The translations under genes and the position numbers were made by a program. DNA of 7,433 nt from Lachnospiraceae bacterium. Lineage in GTDB: Bacteria > Bacillota > Clostridia > Lachnospirales > Lachnospiraceae. The notes under the pieces are model-generated. The model had not been told where the DNA came from. It worked only from the letters and a program-made list of their open reading frames with translations, and made no database searches. Location of the stretch: the NCBI GenBank assembly GCA_016301965.1, contig JAEDOO010000094.1:1-7433 (forward strand), written 5' to 3'. How positions within the stretch are numbered: position 1 is the first letter of the stretch; each line of letters starts with the position of its first letter. Below are positions 1 to 5,433 of the stretch, piece by piece.

Positions 1-10
1 CCAAAAAACA

Positions 11-155
11 GCCGCGTGTGGGCATATGTCTCCTATATCCCCTATACATTTTCAGCGACTTTTCGAGCACGCAGGCCGAGACCATAGGCTCGGCGCGCGC
101 GCAGGCGGAGCGTAAAATGTATAGGGGATATAGGAGACATATGCCCACACGCGGC
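11..155. repeat. 145-bp palindromic element with perfect 42-bp inverted arms
   Basis: The arms at 11-52 and 114-155 are perfect reverse complements over 42 bp and enclose a GC-rich 61-base centre. The centre holds its own hairpin: GCCGAG at 75-80 pairs with CTCGGC at 89-94, and the stem can continue through 67-72 with 95-100 after a two-base bulge. The outer arms are AT/GC mixed and contain CATATG. No target-site duplication is visible in the bases just outside the arms. On the minus strand the element lies 32 bases after the LUD gene stop and runs into TGTTTTTTGG (10 to 1), so it could act as an oversized intrinsic terminator for that gene. It could instead be a MITE-like or REP-like dispersed repeat or a structured RNA; the window holds one copy, so I cannot tell which. 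Confidence 0.9.
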
Positions 156-187
156 GTCACTCCTAATTCAATTTTATCTTTTCGACA

Positions 188-823
188 TTAAAATCCCAGC
201 GGTTCCCCACAAAGCACCACAATAATCCGTCCCTTCACCCTGGACATCCGCGTAATCATGATCTGGTCACAGATACAATCCGGGCTCAGACAATCCGCAC
301 AAACACCCGTCTGCGCACAAGGTGTCTTTGCTCCCACACGCACCGCATTCGGCGGACAGGCCTGAGAACGAATTCTCTTCACAGCCGCTTCCACATCCTC
401 ACACATCTTATTCATAGAAGCCAGCACGATCACATTCTTCGGACCATACGCCAGACAAGCCACACGGTTAGAAGCGCCGTCAATATTCACCAGCATACCC
501 TCTTTGGTAAAAGCATTGGTACTCATCAGATGGAAATCCGCACAAACCATTTTGCCGTAAATAGCTCTGGATTCCTCCGGTGTCTTAGCCGCATGGCGAT
601 CAATGACTTCATACTCTCCGCTCTTTACTGCATCGATCACACCGGCTTCCACCATACTCTCAGAACCGCCCCAGGTTACGGAAGATCCCTTCGGCATCAG
701 CTCCAGCACCTTTTTACCGGCTTCTTCCTTTGTGGCGCAGTAATACGCTGCCATGCCTCTCTTTTCAAATTTCGGAATCAGTGTTTTTGCTGCGTTTTCG
801 CAGGCTATAGCTTTAAATGACAT
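188..823 (-). CDS. LUD-domain (DUF162, LutC/YkgG-like) protein with C-terminal cysteine cluster
   Basis: This 211-residue protein belongs to the LUD family, best known from the LutC subunit of lactate utilisation. The fold is recognised from the SVTWGGSESMVEAG stretch (about residues 48-61), the CADFHLMSTNAFT segment (94-106), the NIDGASNRVA segment (113-122) and GPKNVIVLAS (127-136). The C-terminal tail carries six cysteines (156, 169, 175, 178, 183, 185) in a TPC-TG-C-DC-SPDC-C arrangement that suggests metal or iron-sulphur binding; this is inference. The tail ends in GEPLGF, which I recall as typical of the short clostridial LUD proteins. The start is supported by AAGGAG (833-838) nine bases upstream. 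It follows the DUF1846 gene by 39 bases on the same strand without an obvious terminator, so the two are probably cotranscribed. No lutA or lutB partner is in the window, so lactate oxidation should not be assumed. Confidence 0.88.
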   Translation of the reverse strand: MSFKAIACENAAKTLIPKFEKRGMAAYYCATKEEAGKKVLELMPKGSSVTWGGSESMVEAGVIDAVKSGEYEVIDRHAAKTPEESRAIYGKMVCADFHLMSTNAFTKEGMLVNIDGASNRVACLAYGPKNVIVLASMNKMCEDVEAAVKRIRSQACPPNAVRVGAKTPCAQTGVCADCLSPDCICDQIMITRMSRVKGRIIVVLCGEPLGF

Positions 824-862
824 TGTATTTTTCTCCTTTATGCGTATTTTGCAAAATTTTTC

Positions 863-2353
863 CTAATGTTTATGATATTTGCGGTCATCCGCTTCATAAC
901 GGGGTTCACAGGTCAGATGAATGCCCAGACGTTTAAAGATCTGCTCATCTACCGCAGACAAAAGGACCGTGGAATGAGCCTCACAGCCTTTAAGCTTCGG
1001 CAGCTGCTCCATGGCTTTCTTTGCCAGCGGATTGGACGCGGCTGAAGCCGACAGGGCGATCAGGATCTCATCCATATGAAGACGGGGATTCTTGCTTCCC
1101 AGATATTCCGTCTTAAGATCCTGAATCGGCGCAATCGCTTCCGGAGCCACCAGTTTCACATCATCCGCAATACCAGCCAGTATTTTCAGCGCATTTAACA
1201 GTGCTGCAGATACAGCGCCCAACAGTTCACCGGTACGTCCTGTCACGATGTTGCCGTCCGGCAATTCAATCGCAGCGGCCGGCAGATTTCCCGCGGCTTC
1301 TTCCCGAAGCAGGGCCCGGCAGACTACGCTGCGATCCTGGATCGTGATTCCAGCCTGCTGCATCAACAGTTCCAGCTTATACAGATCGTCTCTCGTCTCT
1401 CCATAACGCTTATGATCACAGAGGCATTTGTAATAACGGCGTATGATCTCCTGGCAGGAAGCTGCCCGGCACACTTCATCATCAATAATGCAGTTGCCCG
1501 CCATATTGACGCCCATATCTGTGGGAGATTTGTAGGGACTTTTTCCTGCGATCAGCTCAAACATGGCGTTCACTACCGGAAAGATCTCAATATCACGGTT
1601 ATAGTTGACGGTGGTCTGCTGGTAGGCTTCCAGATGGAAGGGATCGATCATGTTGACATCGTTAAGATCCGCTGTGGCCGCCTCATAGGCCAGGTTTACC
1701 GGATGCTTCAGGGGCAGATTCCAGATGGGAAACGTCTCAAATTTCGCATACCCGGCTTTGTTGCCCCGACGATACTCATGGTAAAGCTGAGACAGACAGG
1801 TGGCCATCTTTCCGCTGCCCGGTCCCGGTGCGGTGACAACTACCAGCGGACGGGTGGTCTCGATATATTCATTCTGTCCATACCCCTCATCACTGACAAT
1901 ATGGGCCACATCGTGGGGATAGCCGCTGATCTTGTAGTGACGATAGGACTTGATGCCCAGGGAAGCCAGACGCTTCTGGAACTGCTCTGCCATAGGCTGT
2001 CCGCTGAATTTTGTGATGCAGACGCTGCCCACAAGCAGACCAGCCTCCTGAAATTCATCGATCAGACGCAGAACGTCCAAATCATACGTAATGCCATAGT
2101 CCCCCCGGATCTTATTGCTCTCAATATCCTCAGCACTGATCACAATCACAACCTCTGCCTGATCCTTCAGCTGGAGAAGCATCTGCAGCTTGGAATCCGG
2201 CTGAAATCCCGGCAGCACACGGGATGCGTGATAATCGTCAAACAGCTTTCCGCCAAATTCCAGATACAGTTTATTGTCAAACTGCTGAATACGTTCCCGG
2301 ATATGCTCGGACTGCATTTTCAGGTACATGTCATTGCTGAACCCAATTTTCAT
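863..2353 (-). CDS. DUF1846 (UPF0371) family protein
   Basis: This 496-residue cytosolic protein matches the DUF1846/UPF0371 family in length and sequence, including the characteristic start MKIGFSNDMYLKMQSEHI and the internal YPHDV and FPIWNLPLKHPVN segments. A glycine-rich TAPGPGSGKM stretch at about residues 174-183 resembles a nucleotide-binding P-loop, which suggests binding of a nucleotide or other phosphorylated ligand; the family's reaction is not established to my knowledge. The C-terminal third (from about residue 340) is alanine- and leucine-rich. The start is preferred because it matches the family N terminus. The upstream Shine-Dalgarno is a weak GAGAGAG run (about 2363-2372). 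It is the first gene of a probable two-gene transcript with the LUD gene. No signal peptide or membrane segment is visible. Confidence 0.9.
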   Translation of the reverse strand: MKIGFSNDMYLKMQSEHIRERIQQFDNKLYLEFGGKLFDDYHASRVLPGFQPDSKLQMLLQLKDQAEVVIVISAEDIESNKIRGDYGITYDLDVLRLIDEFQEAGLLVGSVCITKFSGQPMAEQFQKRLASLGIKSYRHYKISGYPHDVAHIVSDEGYGQNEYIETTRPLVVVTAPGPGSGKMATCLSQLYHEYRRGNKAGYAKFETFPIWNLPLKHPVNLAYEAATADLNDVNMIDPFHLEAYQQTTVNYNRDIEIFPVVNAMFELIAGKSPYKSPTDMGVNMAGNCIIDDEVCRAASCQEIIRRYYKCLCDHKRYGETRDDLYKLELLMQQAGITIQDRSVVCRALLREEAAGNLPAAAIELPDGNIVTGRTGELLGAVSAALLNALKILAGIADDVKLVAPEAIAPIQDLKTEYLGSKNPRLHMDEILIALSASAASNPLAKKAMEQLPKLKGCEAHSTVLLSAVDEQIFKRLGIHLTCEPRYEADDRKYHKH

Positions 2354-2382
2354 ATAGTTTTTCTCTCTCTCTGTTTTTTCTT

Positions 2383-2388
2383 ATTATA
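2383..2388 (-). promoter_or_regulatory. Probable -10 box for the DUF1846-LUD transcript
   Basis: Read on the minus strand this is a perfect TATAAT, 29 bases upstream of the DUF1846 start codon, so transcription would begin near 2376 with a short leader. The -35 region at 16-18 bases spacing is poor (GTTAGA-like, about half matching). The box overlaps a second TATAAT reading on the plus strand at 2385-2390, but that reading has no -35 and is followed by no close plus-strand gene. Confidence 0.5.
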
Positions 2389-2503
2389 ATGTACAGTTTG
2401 TTCATCTAACGTCATTTTAGTACAATTTTTGCGTAACGTAAACCTTAAAAAGCATCTCTTTCCAGAATTCTCTTCGGGCACTCTTTCCTGTGCATGCAAA
2501 ATA

Positions 2504-2512
2504 TGCTACAAT
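2504..2512 (+). promoter_or_regulatory. Extended -10 promoter for the HicB-family gene
   Basis: TGCTACAAT is an extended -10 (TG-N-TACAAT) 32 bases upstream of the chosen ATG. The -35 at 17 bases spacing (2484-2489, TTTCCT) is weak, as is common with extended -10 boxes. It predicts a short leader of about 26 bases and independent transcription of this single gene. Confidence 0.5.
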
Positions 2513-2544
2513 GGACGGAAATTGAGCAAACAAGGAGAATGACC

Positions 2545-2823
2545 ATGAAATTTATATATCCCGCTATTATCCGTAAAGAAGAAAACGGTACCTTTAAAGC
2601 TACGTTCCCGGATCTGGCCTGTTGTGAAGCCACGGGAGATTCCCTGGATGATGTTATCGAGAAAGCAAACGAAGCTGCTGTGGGTTGGCTGGAACTGGAA
2701 TTGTCTGAGGATATGCCCATGCTGCCGCCGGTAACAGATAAAGATGATCTGGTGCTTCAGGAGGGGGAACTGGTGAGAGATATCTGTGCCAATGTAAAGT
2801 TTTATGATGGGTGGGAGGAATGA
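2545..2823 (+). CDS. HicB-family antitoxin-like protein, solitary
   Basis: This 92-residue protein has the HicB fold signature: N-terminal FIYPAIIRKEENGTFKATFPDL (residues 3-24) followed by ATGDSLDDVIEKANEAAVGWLE (29-50) and a short acidic tail with the PPVTD turn at 61-65. HicB proteins normally neutralise the mRNA-cleaving toxin HicA and often repress their own operon. The protein ends soon after the HicB core, with no visible helix-turn-helix or ribbon-helix-helix extension, so autoregulation by DNA binding is unlikely. The start at 2545 is chosen because AAGGAG (2532-2537) lies seven bases upstream; the in-frame ATG at 2539 is only one base from it and the one at 2494 lies upstream of the predicted promoter. 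No HicA-sized frame lies beside it: a 191-base gap precedes it and a terminator follows. A role outside toxin-antitoxin pairing is possible. Confidence 0.85.
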   Translation: MKFIYPAIIRKEENGTFKATFPDLACCEATGDSLDDVIEKANEAAVGWLELELSEDMPMLPPVTDKDDLVLQEGELVRDICANVKFYDGWEE

Positions 2824-2844
2824 CCACTCTAAAAGCTGGTTGAC

Positions 2845-2888
2845 CTTCGCCCTTTGGGGAACAAACACAAAGGGCGAAGCACTTTTTT
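2845..2888 (+). terminator. Intrinsic terminator of the HicB-family gene
   Basis: A perfect 12-bp stem (2845-2856 with 2868-2879, CTTCGCCCTTTG and its complement) closes an 11-base loop and is followed after three bases by six T residues (2883-2888). It starts 21 bases after the HicB stop. The T run overlaps the stop codon of the convergent Hpt gene (2887-2889). In the minus direction the same stem is followed only by a delayed TTTT, so it would be a weaker terminator for the Hpt transcript. Confidence 0.9.
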
Positions 2889-3234
2889 ACTCAACCTGAC
2901 GAAGAGTTTCTACTAAACTGGTGTATTTTGCTTCTACTTCCTGCATAAGTTCTTCGCTGCCGCTGATTTCTCTGCCGCGCAGTTTTTCTGTAAGCTCGGA
3001 GCTGGCCTTTCCGAGGCCGGTGAATCCGAGATTCAGGCATACGCCTTTTAGGGTATGGGCGGCCCGAAAAGCTTTCTCTCCGTCCTGGAGACGAATTCCT
3101 TCTTTGAGATCCTCAAAACTCGTATCGTTCAGGAATTTGAGCGCAAACCGTTTGACCATAGCCTCACTTCCCAGGCGCTTGATCACATCCGCAAAATCCG
3201 CGTCGGCCACAGCATAACATTCTTTAATTGTCAT
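2887..3234 (-). CDS. Stand-alone Hpt (histidine phosphotransfer) domain protein
   Basis: This 115-residue protein is essentially one Hpt four-helix domain. The phospho-accepting histidine is His60 in AAHTLKGVCLNLGF, followed by the usual GL-KASSELTEKLR helix (about 74-87). Hpt proteins relay phosphate between receiver domains of hybrid kinases and response regulators. The start at 3234 is chosen because an AGGGG-type Shine-Dalgarno lies eight bases upstream and the protein then begins close to the domain; a longer reading from 3291 would overlap the upstream gene and lacks a ribosome binding site. It follows the REC-GGDEF-EAL gene by 44 bases on the same strand, so the two are probably cotranscribed and its natural partner may be that receiver domain. 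No kinase is in the window, so the phosphate source is unknown. Confidence 0.9.
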   Translation of the reverse strand: MTIKECYAVADADFADVIKRLGSEAMVKRFALKFLNDTSFEDLKEGIRLQDGEKAFRAAHTLKGVCLNLGFTGLGKASSELTEKLRGREISGSEELMQEVEAKYTSLVETLRQVE

Positions 3235-3278
3235 TTCTTTTTCCCCTTTTCTTATGTATTGTATAGCATATCGTTCTG

Positions 3279-4952
3279 TCACATCTCGCATTGCTTTTTC
3301 TGCTGATCCAGCATGACCATGAACGTATCGGCGTCTACCGGCCGGGAATAATAATATCCCTGAATAAAGTCACAGCTGCTCTGCCGCAAAAACTCTACAT
3401 GTTCAGGTTTTTCCACCCCTTCTGCTACCACATTAAGTCCCAGTTCATGAGACAGTTGAATGATGGATTGCAGAATAGCACTTGTGCGGGGATTTCTGCC
3501 AACCTGATGAATGAACTCCATAGCGATTTTAAGCACATCAAAATCAAAATCCTGCAGCATACCAAAGGATGAATAGCCTGTGCCAAAATCATCCATCAGA
3601 ATTTTTGCCCCGCATCGTCTCATCTCATCAACAATGGCCTGGCTGCGCTCTTCAATGACTGCATATGCCGATTCTGTAATTTCGAAGTTTATTGCCCCTG
3701 ACGGCAGCTGCCCCGAGTGCAGGATGGAGAGGATTTCCTGCATCATTTGTTCATCATAAAAATCGATCCGCGACAGGTTCACGGAAACCGGAACCGTAAG
3801 ATTTCCAGCATTCAATCTATCTGTCAGAAATTCCTTGACTTTTCGTACAACATACATATCAAGATTGGAGATATAACCGTCTTTTTCCAGCACCGGAATA
3901 AACATTCCCGGGGATATCATCCCCTTCTCCGGATGCTGCCAGCGGATCAGTGCTTCAGCAGATGCTATTTTTTCTGTCTTTACATCCATGATCGGCTGGA
4001 AAAACAACTTAAATTCTTCCTGTTCCAGTCCTCGCATGAGGCTGGAAGAAAGCTCTGCATTATCGATATAGACATTTTTCATGGTATGGTCATATATGAC
4101 ATATGCCCGACCATATTCACTGTCACTAAACCCTTCTGCCAGACGTGCCCGGTCGATCATACCGGAAATGGCCATGGGTTTGTTTTCCAGATGATAAATG
4201 CCGCAGTGGACATTGAGCTGGAAGGTTTTGCCGTTTTTCTCATATCGGCGGCTGCATATTTCGTTCAGGAAATCATATCCCTCTTCCGGCTGCTCCGAAA
4301 GGCATACAAAATGGTCGGCTTCTATGCGGGCAACCAAAATCGGCGCAAACTGTGCATCACACAGATCATGATAAAATTCGCGCAATACCTGATCTCCGTT
4401 GGCAATACCGGTAAGTTCATTTACGGCCTTAAAATCTTTGATGTCAAAAAACATCAGATCGTATCCGGTCTTATCTTCTTTTCCATGGAAAAAGATCTCT
4501 GACTGACGGATAAATCCCTTGCGGTTGAGTCCTCCTGTCAAATTATCCGTATAATATCTGTCATATAAACTGATGATATTATGAATACGTACATTGACCA
4601 CATCCGGATCAAAAGGTTTGGAGAAGAAATCTGTAGCACCTCTTTTGTAGGCATCTCCGGGATCTGATGAAATAACAATGACCGGAAGCTCCTTGAGCCA
4701 GCCTCGCTGTTTCATAATCTCCAGCACGCCATATCCGTCAAGCACCGGCATATGTATGTCCAGCAAAACCAGCTGAAAAGCCCTGTAATTTTCACTGAGG
4801 ATGTCTATAGCCTGCTGACCATTCTCGGCCTGATACAGCGTATATTCATCCCCCAATATATGTATCAGTATTTCTCTGCTGATCTCTGAGTCATCAACGA
4901 TAAGAATATTCTGCTTAACTTTATGCTCTCTGTGAACATTTCTCACTTGCAT
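3279..4952 (-). CDS. Response regulator with REC, degenerate GGDEF and EAL domains
   Basis: This 557-residue cytosolic protein has three domains. The receiver (about 14-128) has the acidic pair D20-D21, phospho-acceptor D65 in LLDIHMP, S95/S96 and K112 in SKPF. The GGDEF-like domain (about 133-290) opens with DNLTGGLNR but has EADHF (211-215) in place of GGDEF and no RxxD inhibitory site, so cyclase activity is unlikely. The EAL domain (about 300-548) keeps E333-A334-L335, N392, E424, D454-D455, K475, E511 and Q531, the residues known for c-di-GMP phosphodiesterases, but A477 replaces the aspartate of the usual KID motif. It may be a weakened phosphodiesterase or a c-di-GMP-binding output. 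The start is supported by GAGGG eight bases upstream. It leads a probable operon with the Hpt gene, suggesting control by a phosphorelay. Confidence 0.93.
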   Translation of the reverse strand: MQVRNVHREHKVKQNILIVDDSEISREILIHILGDEYTLYQAENGQQAIDILSENYRAFQLVLLDIHMPVLDGYGVLEIMKQRGWLKELPVIVISSDPGDAYKRGATDFFSKPFDPDVVNVRIHNIISLYDRYYTDNLTGGLNRKGFIRQSEIFFHGKEDKTGYDLMFFDIKDFKAVNELTGIANGDQVLREFYHDLCDAQFAPILVARIEADHFVCLSEQPEEGYDFLNEICSRRYEKNGKTFQLNVHCGIYHLENKPMAISGMIDRARLAEGFSDSEYGRAYVIYDHTMKNVYIDNAELSSSLMRGLEQEEFKLFFQPIMDVKTEKIASAEALIRWQHPEKGMISPGMFIPVLEKDGYISNLDMYVVRKVKEFLTDRLNAGNLTVPVSVNLSRIDFYDEQMMQEILSILHSGQLPSGAINFEITESAYAVIEERSQAIVDEMRRCGAKILMDDFGTGYSSFGMLQDFDFDVLKIAMEFIHQVGRNPRTSAILQSIIQLSHELGLNVVAEGVEKPEHVEFLRQSSCDFIQGYYYSRPVDADTFMVMLDQQKKQCEM

Positions 4953-4977
4953 TCTTTTTCCCTCAACACGGATCAGA

Positions 4978-5024
4978 GGAAGGGGCCTTCACAACATATG
5001 CAGAAAGCTGTTGTACCCTCCCCC
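4978..5024 (-). other. Possible leader hairpin upstream of the REC-GGDEF-EAL gene
   Basis: On the minus strand ACAACA (5014-5009) pairs with TGTTGT (4996-4991). Below this, GGGGG (5024-5020) can pair with CTTCC (4982-4978) using two G-U pairs, plus two further G-C pairs across a mismatch. The structure would sit 25 bases before the start codon in a long leader. It does not match the GEMM c-di-GMP riboswitch consensus that I know. A regulatory role is speculative. Confidence 0.3.
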
Positions 5025-5104
5025 GGAAAATTTTAGATTTTTCCCGAAGAATAAGTCACATTCTGTAACTTTTATACTGTATTTTTTAGTTAATCCTGCT
5101 TTTC

Positions 5105-5133
5105 ATACTACCATATTTTGTCAGACATGTCCA
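5105..5133 (-). promoter_or_regulatory. Candidate promoter for the REC-GGDEF-EAL/Hpt operon
   Basis: On the minus strand TGGACA (5133-5128, five of six matches to the -35 consensus) is followed after exactly 17 bases by TAGTAT (5110-5105, four of six). Transcription would start near 5098 and give a leader of about 145 bases. A TATAAA element further downstream on the same strand, at about 5081-5086, is an alternative -10 with a poor -35. Confidence 0.35.
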
Positions 5134-5187
5134 CCTAACGCTTAGTGCTTTTTGCTTTTGCCATCTTTTTGTGCTCTACGCTTTTTA

Positions 5188-5313
5188 TGCTGTCCTCTTT
5201 TTACTGCTGCTCTTTTTAATGCTGCTCTTTTTTTACTGCTGTTCTTTTTTTACTGCTGTTCTTTTTAATGCTGCTCTTTTTTACTGCTCTTCTTTTTTTA
5301 TGCTCTTCTTTTT
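5188..5313. repeat. Pyrimidine-rich ~16-bp tandem repeat tract (about 8 units)
   Basis: Units begin with TGCT at 5188, 5205, 5220, 5237, 5254, 5269, 5285 and 5301, spaced 15-17 bases. A typical unit is TGCTG(C/T)TCTTTTT followed by TAC or AA. A higher-order pair is visible: 5203-5233 and 5252-5282 match except at one position (5210/5259), apart from small T-run differences. Degenerate copies extend left to about 5147. The plus strand is almost pure pyrimidine between TGC cores and the T runs vary from four to seven. The tract lies between the divergent regulator and lipoprotein genes. It has no coding periodicity of three. Slippage during replication is the likely origin. Confidence 0.85.
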
Positions 5314-5324
5314 CGCCTTGAATC

Positions 5325-5357
5325 TTTGTATCTGCTCAGTATCTTCGCAGATACGAA
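5325..5357. promoter_or_regulatory. 11-bp inverted repeat upstream of the substrate-binding protein gene
   Basis: TTTGTATCTGC (5325-5335) and GCAGATACGAA (5347-5357) are inverted repeats with one G-T pair and an 11-base spacer. The core GTATCTGC/GCAGATAC is perfect over eight bases. It lies just upstream of the candidate promoter at 5375-5405, a suitable place for an operator. In RNA it would be a hairpin followed by a T-rich stretch (about 5361-5377), so a terminator-like or attenuator role is the alternative. Confidence 0.5.
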
Positions 5358-5374
5358 TTCTTTGCTTTTTTCTT

Positions 5375-5405
5375 TTTACACACTTTCTTCGGCCTCGCAT
5401 ATATT
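5375..5405 (+). promoter_or_regulatory. Candidate promoter of the substrate-binding lipoprotein gene
   Basis: TTTACA (5375-5380, five of six) and TATATT (5400-5405, five of six) are separated by 19 bases, longer than the preferred 17. Transcription would start near 5412, leaving a short leader that contains the AGGGG ribosome binding site. The hexamers are good but the spacing lowers confidence and suggests an activator-dependent promoter. Confidence 0.35.
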
Positions 5406-5433
5406 AAAGGCAAGATGATTCAGGGGTTACTTT

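Noticed and set aside
1412..2389. 325-residue plus-strand frame
   Set aside because: It is antisense to the well-supported DUF1846 gene and shows no recognisable family features.
2494..2544. N-terminal extension of the HicB-family protein from the ATG at 2494
   Set aside because: That start lies upstream of the predicted promoter and has no ribosome binding site; the family N terminus begins at MKFIYPA.
2354..2544. A hidden hicA gene upstream of the HicB-family gene
   Set aside because: The 191-base gap contains two promoters and no frame resembling the HicA fold on either strand.
3235..3291. N-terminal extension of the Hpt protein overlapping the upstream gene
   Set aside because: No ribosome binding site precedes 3291, while a good one precedes 3234.
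3717..4502. 261-residue plus-strand frame
   Set aside because: It is a shadow of the REC-GGDEF-EAL gene; the composition is rich in His, Ile, Phe and Cys as expected for an antisense frame.
4953..5130. GEMM-type c-di-GMP riboswitch before the EAL gene
   Set aside because: The conserved core and tetraloop-receptor sequences that I know for this class are not present.
5188..5313. CRISPR array
   Set aside because: The repeats are short, contiguous and degenerate, with no unique spacers and no cas genes.
5171..5407. 78-residue very hydrophobic frame over the T-rich repeats
   Set aside because: It starts with GTG without a ribosome binding site, its repeat unit is not a multiple of three, and its leucine/phenylalanine content is explained by the T-rich repeats.
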